Source: Clostridiales bacterium (GTDB lineage: Bacteria; Bacillota; Clostridia; Oscillospirales; QAMX01). From it: 21,321 nt of DNA. The stretch lies in contig QAMX01000026.1 of the NCBI GenBank assembly GCA_003149835.1, positions 1 to 21,321 on the forward strand, given 5' to 3'. Positions 6,953 through 14,602 of the stretch are shown piece after piece. A program made the translations under genes and the position numbers. The first letter of the stretch is position 1. Every line of letters begins with the position of its first letter. A model generated the notes under the pieces. It searched no databases. It saw only the letters and a list, made by a program, of their open reading frames with translations, and was not told the origin of the DNA.

Positions 6953-7750
6953 TTACCGCAGGCGGAGAAGTTCCTCGGCGTTTCGGTATAGAATCATTTC
7001 CCGCTCCCCGTCCGTCAGCGCAAGGCGGTTGAAGCGCTCGTATTCGGCGGCGTGATCCCACATCGGGTAATCCGTCCCGAACAGGCAGCGGCCGGCGCCG
7101 AAAGCGCGCACCAGCGCCGTGGCGCGCTCAGGCGTCAAAAACGGCAGCGAGGACGACGTGTCGACATAAACCCCCGTGCCCGCCAGCACGCGCTCGGCTC
7201 TGTCCCACACGGAATATCCGCCGAAATGCGCGCCGATCACCGTCAGCTTCGGAAATTTCGTCACGACGTTTAACAGCCGCTCCGGCGTCGTGTTCTCAGT
7301 GTTGCAGTCTCCCATGTGCAGGAGCACGGGGAGCCGCCCTTCCAGAATCTCGTACATATACAGTACGTCCTCGTCGTCGAGGCGGAAGCCCTGAAAATCC
7401 GCGTGCAGCTTCACGCCGCAGAGACCGCGGGCGATCATGCGCTCGACCTCGGCTTCCAGCCCCTCCATGCGCGGGTGCAGCGTCCCGAAGGGGATAAATT
7501 CCGGGTGCTCCGCCGCCGCGGCGCACAGGAAGTCGTTGACCGACGCGACCTGATCCGGCCGCGTCGCCGTCGAATGCACAAGATATCGCGCGCAGCCGAT
7601 CTTCGCGCCGTCTTCCAGCAGATCGGCGACCGTCCCTTTGCGCTGCATTTCGATGCCGTAATACGACCCTGTGGCCTTGACGGCGCGCTCCGCGACCTTT
7701 TCCGGAAAAATATGTACATGAAAATCGATGATTCTTTGTTCCGTCTCCAT
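6953..7750 (-). CDS. Amidohydrolase_2 family metal-dependent hydrolase
   Basis: This is a 265-residue TIM-barrel amidohydrolase of the PF04909 (ACMSD-like) group. Visible active-site residues are H11-x-H13 (DFHVH), K114 and H116 (GVKLH), H145 (LLHMGD), H175 (GAHFGG) and D227 (FGTDYPM). These match the metal ligands and general base of the superfamily. Members hydrolyse or decarboxylate small molecules; the substrate here cannot be told. The start has only a weak AGAGGA ribosome binding site 3 nt upstream. It lies 53 nt downstream of the traX stop on the same strand, so it may be read from the traX promoter. It ends about 50 nt before the promoter of the zinc-ribbon gene. Confidence 0.88.
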   Translation of the reverse strand: METEQRIIDFHVHIFPEKVAERAVKATGSYYGIEMQRKGTVADLLEDGAKIGCARYLVHSTATRPDQVASVNDFLCAAAAEHPEFIPFGTLHPRMEGLEAEVERMIARGLCGVKLHADFQGFRLDDEDVLYMYEILEGRLPVLLHMGDCNTENTTPERLLNVVTKFPKLTVIGAHFGGYSVWDRAERVLAGTGVYVDTSSSLPFLTPERATALVRAFGAGRCLFGTDYPMWDHAAEYERFNRLALTDGEREMILYRNAEELLRLR

Positions 7751-7803
7751 GATCCTCTGTGTCCACTATTTTGTGGCGTTATCCTTTCTTCAATGTCCGA
7801 ATT

Positions 7804-8520
7804 TTATATTGATAGAACGGCGCGCAGCGCCGCTAAAACGGCCATATGCGCCGGGTAAAACAGATAGAAATAATAGCGCCGCCAAAGCGGCGCGCCCGCC
7901 CGCCGCGGCCGCTCGACCCGGCTCACAAGCAGCGGAATCGAAAGCAGCGACCAGTGCTGCCGCTGCGCCGCAAACGAGCGAAAGCCGGACGCAGCGGAAA
8001 GCCCCGCGCACGCGCACAGGTCAAAAAGCAGGACGGCGGCCGCCGTCCATACCTGCGGACGCTCAGAGCGGCGCGCGAGATACGCCAGAAAAACCAGCGC
8101 CGCGCCGAGGGCGCCGTAGTCGGCGCGCAGCAGCTCCGCCAGCGCGATCCACGCCAAGACGCAAGCAGGAGCGGCAAAGCGCCCCGCCCGCCCCGTTCGA
8201 AAAACGGCCGCGAACGAAGCGGCCGCCAGCCCGCCGCAGAGCAGCGTCCAGCAGACGTTTTGACCGGCAATATCCGCCGCGCGGCCGTACCACAGCCAGT
8301 CAAAAGGGATTTCGGAGACGAGCGCGCAGGCCAGCAGGCGCAGCAGATAGCGTTTCAGCGAAGCAGTCTGCGCCAGCCCCGCGCCGGACAGGCACGCAAA
8401 TATCGGAAACGCCAGCCTCCCGAACGCCAGCAGCGCGCCGCAGCCCGGCCAAAAAAGCTTAGCGGCGTGATCCGACAGCATGGAAAGCAGGGCGATATAT
8501 TTGAGAACCTCCACCGTCAT
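7804..8520 (-). CDS. TraX family multi-pass membrane protein
   Basis: This is a 238-residue hydrophobic protein with about seven membrane segments. The opening MTVEVLKYIALLSMLSDH and the LAFPIFACLSG segment followed by KRYLLRLLACALVSEIPFD are typical of the TraX family (PF05857); the end has YYFYLFYPAHMAVL. F-plasmid TraX acetylates pilin, and the fold is related to acyltransferase-3 membrane proteins. Chromosomal TraX-like proteins in Firmicutes are not linked to conjugation, and no conjugation genes are near. The start at 8520 has GGGAGA at about 9 nt upstream; the longer frame to 8847 would run through AT-rich promoter DNA. Composition is more GC- and Ala-rich than neighbours, which is normal for this membrane family in a GC-rich genome. 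Confidence 0.88.
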   Translation of the reverse strand: MTVEVLKYIALLSMLSDHAAKLFWPGCGALLAFGRLAFPIFACLSGAGLAQTASLKRYLLRLLACALVSEIPFDWLWYGRAADIAGQNVCWTLLCGGLAAASFAAVFRTGRAGRFAAPACVLAWIALAELLRADYGALGAALVFLAYLARRSERPQVWTAAAVLLFDLCACAGLSAASGFRSFAAQRQHWSLLSIPLLVSRVERPRRAGAPLWRRYYFYLFYPAHMAVLAALRAVLSI

Positions 8521-8585
8521 ACAGCGTTCTCCCTGTCCGCGCTCCGCCGGAACACAGACTTTTCTGGAAAATCCGTTATAATAAT

Positions 8586-8614
8586 ATTTTACTCCGTTTT
8601 TGCAGAAAAACCAA
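8586..8614 (-). promoter_or_regulatory. Possible sigma-A promoter for traX
   Basis: On the minus strand TTGGTT (8609-8614), a 17-nt spacer and TAAAAT (8586-8591) lie about 65 nt before the traX start. Each box has one or two deviations from consensus. The surrounding stretch is AT-rich. It would make this amidohydrolase-traX pair divergent from greA. The 8621-8814 stretch between the two promoters shows nothing else recognisable. Confidence 0.4.
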
Positions 8615-8814
8615 TGGGCAAATAGAACGAATATTTCCGTGTTTTCGCAAAAATATCTGAATTCTCCGCGTTTTAGCCGCAGCCTGCTCTGCCAAACCGG
8701 AAAAAACGCCGCCGCCGGAGCGGATAGGAGTGCAAAAATCCGGAACCGCTGGCTCCCGCACGCGCTGTTTTTCCCATTCAGATTCGAAATTTTTCTTTTA
8801 TTTAGAAAAAACGC

Positions 8815-8843
8815 TTGACAGTTTCCTCTCTTGGAATTATAAT
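8815..8843 (+). promoter_or_regulatory. Perfect sigma-A promoter of greA
   Basis: TTGACA (8815-8820), 17 nt, TATAAT (8838-8843). Transcription should start near 8850, leaving an untranslated leader of about 160 nt before greA. It probably also drives the genes that follow greA. Confidence 0.93.
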
Positions 8844-8873
8844 ACATGATATCGATAACGACAGTATGAGATA

Positions 8874-8934
8874 GCAGACGAACAGGCCGTACCGCTTTTG
8901 GGGCACGGTTGGTTTTTTTGTCTGCGTAAAGCGG
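8874..8934 (+). promoter_or_regulatory. Structured greA leader with terminator-like hairpin
   Basis: Just inside the predicted transcript an inner hairpin (about 8885-8893 with 8902-8910, core CCGT/ACGG) is followed by seven T residues (8913-8919), like an attenuator. An outer stem GCAGAC (8874-8879) with GTCTGC (8920-8925) would trap that U-tract. The inner loop CCGCTTT (8892-8898) is complementary to AAAGCGG (8928-8934), so a pseudoknot or an alternative antiterminator fold is possible. I do not match it to a known riboswitch class. E. coli greA also has a terminating leader (GraL), which gives a precedent but not homology. Confidence 0.55.
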
Positions 8935-9010
8935 GGCGCGTATATTTGCCGCGGCGTTCCGTATATATTACTAATCCGGCAAGATCATGAATAGTTGTTG
9001 AGGTGTAGAA

Positions 9011-9478
9011 ATGTCCAAGGTTTTTAAGCTCAGTCAGACAAAGTTTGAACAGTTGCAGGAGGAGCTCGTTTACCTCAAAGGGGAGCGCGAGCAGGAGATC
9101 GCGCAGCAGATCAAAGAGGCGCGCAGTTTCGGCGATCTTTCTGAAAACAGCGAATACGACGAGGCGAGAAACGAGCAGGGCAAGCTCTATGCCCGTATCG
9201 CCGAGATCGAGGCGATTCTGAAAAACCACGTCATCATCAACGAAGCCGATTTCCGGTCCGACGAGGTCGGCATCGGCTCTACCGTCACGCTCGATTACGG
9301 CGACGGCTGCCCGGAGGAGCTGAAAATTGTCGGCTCTCAGGAGGCTGACCCCATGAACATGCTCATCAGCGACGAATCTCCGCTCGGCCGCGCGCTCGCC
9401 GGGCGGCGGCTCGGCGACGTCGTCGTCTATGAAACGCCCTCCGGCATGATCGAATGCAAGATCATCGCCCTGAGCTGA
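9011..9478 (+). CDS. greA: Transcription elongation factor GreA
   Basis: This is a 155-residue protein matching GreA over its whole length. The N-terminal antiparallel coiled coil (about residues 8-75) carries the tip motif G41-D42-L43-S44-E45-N46-S47-E48-Y49-D50. The acidic D42 and E45 are the residues that reach through the secondary channel of RNA polymerase and stimulate cleavage of backtracked transcripts. The C-terminal FKBP-like domain holds SPLGRALAGRRLGD, which binds polymerase. GAGGTG lies 7 nt before the ATG. It has its own consensus promoter and a long structured leader. It is not followed by lysS as in some Firmicutes, but by a membrane protein gene. Confidence 0.97.
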   Translation: MSKVFKLSQTKFEQLQEELVYLKGEREQEIAQQIKEARSFGDLSENSEYDEARNEQGKLYARIAEIEAILKNHVIINEADFRSDEVGIGSTVTLDYGDGCPEELKIVGSQEADPMNMLISDESPLGRALAGRRLGDVVVYETPSGMIECKIIALS

Positions 9479-9537
9479 GTTTTTCACGCGGCAGCCGCCG
9501 CATTTACAGATGACCGCTTGGTCTCGAAGGGAGAGCT

Positions 9538-10203
9538 ATGCGCAGCGATTCGGAACGAAGGACGATCAAGGAGCTCGGCTTTAAGCGCTGGTGCTCCGAG
9601 GTGCTTTTCTATCATTATAAATGGCATATCATCGGCGCGGCCGCCGCAATCGTCGTCGTCGTGCTGTTGTTTTCGTTGAACGCCGGCGTGCCGGACAACG
9701 ACGCGGTGGTGATCGTCGCGGTTTCGCAGACGCTCGACGGCGAGGTCATTAACGAGCTGAAAGTGGAAATCGGCCGTATCCTCGGCGATAAAAACGGCGA
9801 CGGTCAGGTCATTATCAACGTTTTGCAGTATCTGCTCAATCCGCGGGACGGCGTCTATGACAGCACGGTTACCGGCAACGCGGCCACGATGGTCACCTCG
9901 TTTTTAAACGACGAGATGGTTCTTTATCTGTTTGACCGCGTCAATCTCAAACAATACAATCCGCCTGAAAGCGGCCGTTTTAACGTCGAGCTGGCCGCCG
10001 AATACGGCGGAGTGGACGGCGCCATCCCGCTCGGCGAGCTGCCGTTTTTCCAGCTTCTCGGCCTGACCGGCGAAAACGAGCTGTTCGCCTGCTTTAAAAC
10101 TCAGCCGTTCTCCTCAAAAAAATCCGAGGAAGCGTTTTATCACGACGCCCGGCTCATTGTCGCCGGTCTCCTCGCCGGAGGCGGCGCGGCGGTGCAGCCG
10201 TGA
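9538..10203 (+). CDS. Single-pass membrane protein of unknown function with DxNGDG motif
   Basis: This is a 221-residue protein, with AAGGGAGA just before the ATG. A positively charged N-terminus ending in FYHYKWHIIG is followed by one strong membrane helix (about residues 31-48), so the remaining about 170 residues should lie outside the cell. The outer part contains G-D-K-N-G-D-G-Q-V near residues 82-90, a calcium-loop-like motif also seen in half a dockerin, but no second repeat. I recall many Clostridia proteins with a YHYKWH-type start, one helix and a DxNGDG stretch; none has a role known to me. The stop overlaps the GTG of the methyltransferase gene by 4 nt, so the two are co-translated. 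Confidence 0.82.
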   Translation: MRSDSERRTIKELGFKRWCSEVLFYHYKWHIIGAAAAIVVVVLLFSLNAGVPDNDAVVIVAVSQTLDGEVINELKVEIGRILGDKNGDGQVIINVLQYLLNPRDGVYDSTVTGNAATMVTSFLNDEMVLYLFDRVNLKQYNPPESGRFNVELAAEYGGVDGAIPLGELPFFQLLGLTGENELFACFKTQPFSSKKSEEAFYHDARLIVAGLLAGGGAAVQP

Positions 10204-10982
10204 GCGCGGATCGGATTACTTCGAGAGCCAATCCGCTGGTCAAAGTCCTGCGCGCCCTCGCCGCAGAGCGAAAGGCGCGGACGGCGGCCGGCAAATTTCT
10301 CTGCGAGGGCGAGCTGATGCTCGCCGAAGCGCTCGCCTCCGGCGTCGCGCCGTGCGAGATTTTATATGGAAGCGGCGTATCTCCGGAGCGGCTTGCCGCC
10401 GCCGAAGCGCGCGGCGCGCGGCTGTATGCGGCGGCGGACGAAATCGTCTCCCACTGCTCGCCGGTCGTTTCGGCGCAGAACGTGGTCTTTACCGTGCGGA
10501 TTCCAGCGGAAGCGCCGCTCCCGGGCGAGCGGTTTCTGCTGCTCGACGGCGTTGCCGATCCCGGCAATTTAGGGACGATTATCCGAACCGCCGACGCGTT
10601 CTCCTTCGACGCCGTGCTGCTCACCAACGCCTGCGCCGACCGCTATGCCCCGAAGGTCGTCCGTTCGGCGATGGGGTCGCTGTTCCGCGTCAAGACCTGC
10701 GCGCTTTCGCCGGACGAAGCGGTTGGCTTTGTCCGTGCGCTCGGTCTGCCGCTGTACGGGTCGACGCTGTCGGTCGACAGCGTTCCGGCGGCCTCGCTTT
10801 CTCTGAACCGGGCCTGTATCGTGCTCGGAAACGAGGCCAACGGCGTCTCTGAAGCGCTGCTCTCCCGCTGCGACGAACGGATTCATATCCCCATGAGCGG
10901 GCAGGCCGAATCGCTGAACGTCGCCGTCGCCGCCGGCATTCTCTGTTATCTGTCGTCAGCGCCGCGGGCGGACAAGCTCTGA
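10200..10982 (+). CDS. SpoU/TrmH family rRNA 2'-O-methyltransferase
   Basis: This is a 260-residue SPOUT-class RNA methyltransferase. It starts at a GTG that overlaps the previous stop (GTGA). An N-terminal substrate-binding domain (SADRITSRANPLVKVLRALA, FLCEGELMLAEAL) is followed by the knotted domain with motif 1 LDGVADPGNLGTIIRTADAF (about residues 113-133; Asn and the catalytic Arg present), motif 2 IVLGNEANGVS and motif 3 IPMSGQAESLNVAVAAGILC. The protein transfers methyl from SAM to a ribose 2'-OH in rRNA or tRNA; the exact nucleotide cannot be read. No strong ribosome binding site is next to the GTG, consistent with translational coupling. dprA begins 84 nt later. Confidence 0.92.
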   Translation: MSADRITSRANPLVKVLRALAAERKARTAAGKFLCEGELMLAEALASGVAPCEILYGSGVSPERLAAAEARGARLYAAADEIVSHCSPVVSAQNVVFTVRIPAEAPLPGERFLLLDGVADPGNLGTIIRTADAFSFDAVLLTNACADRYAPKVVRSAMGSLFRVKTCALSPDEAVGFVRALGLPLYGSTLSVDSVPAASLSLNRACIVLGNEANGVSEALLSRCDERIHIPMSGQAESLNVAVAAGILCYLSSAPRADKL

Positions 10983-11066
10983 CGGATGCTGCCATGCGCT
11001 CTGCGGCCGCGTGATATCGCGCCGCGGCCGCAGTTGGATGTCTGTATAAAGGACGGGAGGAGTTCG

Positions 11067-12266
11067 ATGTCGGGATTGCTGCACTGGGTATGGCTTTCCA
11101 CGCTGCCGAATCTGTCGGCGCGCAAGACCGCCCGTCTGCTTGACGAGCTCGGCTCGCCGCTGGAAATCTATAACGCCTCGCCGGAGCGTTTGGCCGGGGT
11201 TTCGGAGATCACCGGCGCGGATGTCGCCGCGCTGTCCGACAAGAGCCTCAGACGCGCCGACAAAATCCTCAACGACAGCGCCCGCCTCGGCCAGCAGCTT
11301 ATCACGGCGGGCGACGCCTGTTATCCTGAGCTTCTGCGCGCCATCGACGATCCGCCCGCCGTTCTTTACTGCCGCGGCAAGCTGCAAACGCTCGACTGCC
11401 GTCCGGCCATCGCGGTCGTCGGCCCCCGCGAACCCACGCAGTACGGCTACCGCGTCGCCAAAACGCTTGCCTATCAGCTCGCGCTCGCCGGCGTAACCAT
11501 TGTATCCGGCATGGCGCGCGGCACAGACGCGGCCGCTCACGCCGCAGCCTTGGAGGCCGGCAAGCCGACCGTGGCCGTGCTCGGCTGCGGATTGGACATC
11601 TGCTATCCATACGAAAACGCCGCGCTCTATAACGATATCCCCAAAACCGGCCTTTTGATCAGCGAATACCCTCCCGGGACGCCGCCGCTTCACTCTCATT
11701 TTCCCGTCCGCAACCGAATCATCAGCGGTCTGTGCTGCGCGGTGCTCGTCCCCGAGGCGCCGAAACGGAGCGGTTCACTGATTACCGCCTCCTGCGCCGC
11801 CGAGCAGGGGCGCGACGTCTTCGCCGTTCCCGGCAACATCGACGTCCCCTCGTCCGCCGGGACAAACGCGCTGATCCGCGACGGCGCAAGGCTTGTCATG
11901 AACGCCGGCGACATTCTCTCGGAGCTGGCGTATCTGTATCCGGACCGCGTCGCCTCCGTTTCCGGAGACGCCGAAACGCTCGACGCCTCCGACGACCGTT
12001 ACTGCGTGCAGCCCGTGCCGCCGCAGCGCGCTGACGGAGCTGCAGTCTCCGTTCCTCTCTCCGAGGCGCTGCTGCGCAAGGCCGCGGACACGTCCGTCCC
12101 GCTCGCGGAGCGGCTCTGCGCGCTGCTCGCCCATGCGGCGCAGCACGCGGACAGCCTGATCGAAGCCGTGCCGGAGTCCGCCGCCGAAGTGACGGCCGCG
12201 CTGACGGTATTGGAGCTCGAAGGCAAAATCCATCAGTTGCCGGGAAAAACCTTCGCGCTTGCATAA
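11067..12266 (+). CDS. dprA: DNA-processing protein DprA
   Basis: This is a 399-residue protein. The ATG at 11067 is preceded by GGGAGG with 6-nt spacing and is preferred to an in-frame ATG at 10986 that lacks a site. Layout: an N-terminal helix-hairpin-helix/SAM-like part (1-65), the Rossmann-fold DprA core (about 110-290), and a C-terminal winged helix (about 345-399, LTVLELEGKIHQLPGKTFAL). Core motifs are AVVGPREPTQYG at about 115-126, VSGMARGTDAAAH, VAVLGCGLDICYP, FPVRNRIISGL and AEQGRDVFAVPGNID. DprA binds incoming single-stranded DNA and loads RecA during transformation. Position 120 is Pro where Ser or Thr is usual (GSR/GTR). It lies directly before topA, a common Firmicute order. Confidence 0.95.
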   Translation: MSGLLHWVWLSTLPNLSARKTARLLDELGSPLEIYNASPERLAGVSEITGADVAALSDKSLRRADKILNDSARLGQQLITAGDACYPELLRAIDDPPAVLYCRGKLQTLDCRPAIAVVGPREPTQYGYRVAKTLAYQLALAGVTIVSGMARGTDAAAHAAALEAGKPTVAVLGCGLDICYPYENAALYNDIPKTGLLISEYPPGTPPLHSHFPVRNRIISGLCCAVLVPEAPKRSGSLITASCAAEQGRDVFAVPGNIDVPSSAGTNALIRDGARLVMNAGDILSELAYLYPDRVASVSGDAETLDASDDRYCVQPVPPQRADGAAVSVPLSEALLRKAADTSVPLAERLCALLAHAAQHADSLIEAVPESAAEVTAALTVLELEGKIHQLPGKTFALA

Positions 12267-12448
12267 ACGGCGCGCTTCCCGTCAAACAATGAATCTGTCA
12301 ATGGAATAGAATGTAACGGCTCCGCGAGCGCACGGGAGAAACGCCTCCGCCTCCGCGCCGCGCGCATGCCTGTTTCACAGTAATGATCAGCCGCCCGCGC
12401 CTGTGCGGCGCGGCCACGGAATCTGCAAACAAGAAAGTTGGAACTGAT

Positions 12449-14602
12449 TTGGCAAAGCTCGTCATCGTAGAATCGCCGGCCAAGGCGAAAAGCATAGGCA
12501 AATATTTGGGGCGCGGCTACGAGGTCGTCGCCTCGATGGGGCATTTGCGCGACCTGCCCAAGAGCACGCTCGGCGTCGACGTCGACAACGACTTTGAGCC
12601 GAGGTATATCCCCATCCGCGGCAAGGACAAAACCATCAAGGAAATCAAGGGCAAGGTCGCCAAGGCGAGCGCCGTTTACCTCGCCACCGACCCCGACCGC
12701 GAGGGCGAAGCGATCTCCTGGCACCTCGCGGCGCTGCTGAATATCGATCTCACCGAAAAAAACCGCGTCACCTTTAACGAGATCACCAAAAACGCCGTCA
12801 CGGCGGGCATCAAGAATACGCGCACGGTCGACCTCAACCTCGTCGACGCTTATCAGGCGCGGCGCGTGCTCGACCGCATCGTGGGCTATAAGCTCAGCCC
12901 TCTGCTCTGGAAAAAGGTCAAGAAGGGTCTGAGCGCCGGCCGCGTCCAGTCCGTCGTCACCAAGCTGATCGTCGACCGCGAAAACGAGATCCGCGCTTTC
13001 AAGCCGGAGGAATACTGGACCATCGATATGCTCTGCGCGCCGGAGGCAAATCCCGACCGCGAGTTTACGGCGCACTACTTCGGCCTCTGCGAAACCGGCA
13101 AAAAAGAGGAGCTGCACTCACAGGCGGACGCCGAGCGCGTGCTCGCCGCCGCGGAGGGCGCAGTCCCTGTGCTGCTGGCGCAGCGCAAAAAAGACCGGCT
13201 CAGAAACCCCTCGCCCCCGTTTATCACCTCGACGCTCCAACAGGAGGCGTCGCGCCGTTTCTCCTTCGGCTCCAAAAAGACCATGAAGCTGGCGCAGGAT
13301 CTCTACGAGGGGCAGAACATCGCCGGTCACGGCCTCACCGGCCTCATCACTTACATGCGAACCGACTCGCTGCGGCTCTCCGAGGAGATCACCGACGACG
13401 CGCGCGCTTATGTCGAGCAGCGCTTCGGCAAGGACTATCTCCCCGCCGCCAAGCGCGTGTTCAAGACCAATAAAAACGCGCAGGACGCGCACGAAGCCAT
13501 CCGCCCGACTCAGGTCGATCTGACGCCGGAGCTGGTCAAGCCCGACCTCGCGCCCGACCACTGGAAGCTCTACAAGCTGATCTGGGAGCGCTTCATCGCC
13601 TGTCAGATGAGCGCCGCCGTCTACGATACCGTCGCTCTCGACATCGGCGTCAACGGTTATCTCTTCCGCGCCAACGGAAAAACGCTGAAATTCGCCGGCT
13701 TTACGGCTTTGTATGAGGATACCGTCGAGGATTCCGCCCGCAGCGACGAGGCGGAGGGCGCGCTTCCCAAGCTGGCCGACAACGAGCCGCTTGTCAAGAA
13801 AAGCGTCACGCCGTCGCAGAAGTTTACGCAGCCGCCCCCGCGCTACACCGAGGCGTCGCTGATCCGCACGATGGAGGAAAAAAACATCGGCCGCCCGTCC
13901 ACGTATTCGCCGACCATTTCGACCATCACTGAGCGCGAATACGTCGCGCGCGACGGCAAATCGCTGTATCCGACCCAGCTCGGCGAGGTCGTCACCGGCC
14001 TGATGGTCGATAAATTCGCCGACATCATGGACGTCGGCTTTACGGCGCATATGGAGGAGGAGCTCGACGAGGTCGAGGACGGCAAGACCGCGTGGCGCGG
14101 CGTCGTCCGCGATTTCTATTCCGGTTTTTCGCAGGAGCTGGCGACGGCGGAAAAGGAGCTCGAAGGCGTGGATATGAAGGTGCCCGATCCGGTCACCGAC
14201 GTGCTCTGCGAGAACTGCGGCCGCAACATGGTCATTAAGTCCGGCCGCTACGGCAAGTTTCTCGCCTGTCCGGGCTACCCCGAATGCAAATTTACCAAGC
14301 CGCTCGCGCAGGAGACGCCGGGCATCTGCCCGCTCTGCGGCGCCAAGGTCATGGAACGCAAATCGAAAAACGGCAATAAGTATTACGCCTGTGAGAAAAA
14401 CCCCGGCTGCGGCTTCATGACGTGGGACAAACCGCTGTCCGAGCTCTGCCCGACCTGCGGAAAGCCGCTGTTCCGCCGCTATACGCGCGAGGAGAAAAAG
14501 ATTTACTGCCCTATGCCGGGCTGCGGCTACGAGCGCGAGTATAAGCCGCGCGGCAAGGCCAAGCAGACCGAGAGCGGCGCGCCGGAGGGCGCGGAGCTGT
14601 GA
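12449..14602 (+). CDS. topA: DNA topoisomerase I
   Basis: This is a 717-residue type IA topoisomerase that relaxes negative supercoils. I start it at the TTG at 12449, which gives MAKLVIVESPAKAKSIGKYL, the family's normal N-terminus. The ATG at 12383 would add 22 unrelated residues without a ribosome binding site. The site before the TTG is weak. TOPRIM residues are E8 and D81-P-D83-R-E85. The catalytic tyrosine is Y302 in ITYMRTDS, with the nearby SAGRVQSVVTKLIVDRE and NIGRPSTYSPTIS blocks. The C-terminus (about 587-700) carries three four-Cys zinc ribbons (CENCG, CPLCG, CPTCG). The stop overlaps the trmFO GTG (GTGA), so translation is coupled. Confidence 0.96.
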   Translation: MAKLVIVESPAKAKSIGKYLGRGYEVVASMGHLRDLPKSTLGVDVDNDFEPRYIPIRGKDKTIKEIKGKVAKASAVYLATDPDREGEAISWHLAALLNIDLTEKNRVTFNEITKNAVTAGIKNTRTVDLNLVDAYQARRVLDRIVGYKLSPLLWKKVKKGLSAGRVQSVVTKLIVDRENEIRAFKPEEYWTIDMLCAPEANPDREFTAHYFGLCETGKKEELHSQADAERVLAAAEGAVPVLLAQRKKDRLRNPSPPFITSTLQQEASRRFSFGSKKTMKLAQDLYEGQNIAGHGLTGLITYMRTDSLRLSEEITDDARAYVEQRFGKDYLPAAKRVFKTNKNAQDAHEAIRPTQVDLTPELVKPDLAPDHWKLYKLIWERFIACQMSAAVYDTVALDIGVNGYLFRANGKTLKFAGFTALYEDTVEDSARSDEAEGALPKLADNEPLVKKSVTPSQKFTQPPPRYTEASLIRTMEEKNIGRPSTYSPTISTITEREYVARDGKSLYPTQLGEVVTGLMVDKFADIMDVGFTAHMEEELDEVEDGKTAWRGVVRDFYSGFSQELATAEKELEGVDMKVPDPVTDVLCENCGRNMVIKSGRYGKFLACPGYPECKFTKPLAQETPGICPLCGAKVMERKSKNGNKYYACEKNPGCGFMTWDKPLSELCPTCGKPLFRRYTREEKKIYCPMPGCGYEREYKPRGKAKQTESGAPEGAEL

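Noticed and set aside
7804..8520. Conjugative element suggested by TraX
   Set aside because: No relaxase, type IV secretion or coupling protein gene is near. Chromosomal TraX-like membrane proteins are common in Firmicutes.
7728..8625. Plus-strand frames opposite traX
   Set aside because: The translations are low-complexity Arg/Pro/Ala-rich and are explained by the antisense of a GC-rich membrane protein gene.
9759..9830. Dockerin domain in the one-TM protein at 9538
   Set aside because: Only one DxNGDG loop is present, the loop lacks the terminal acidic residue, and there is no duplicated repeat or cohesin context.
12383..12448. Extended N-terminus for topA from the ATG at 12383
   Set aside because: It adds 22 residues unlike any topoisomerase I and has no ribosome binding site. 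The TTG at 12449 gives the canonical N-terminus.
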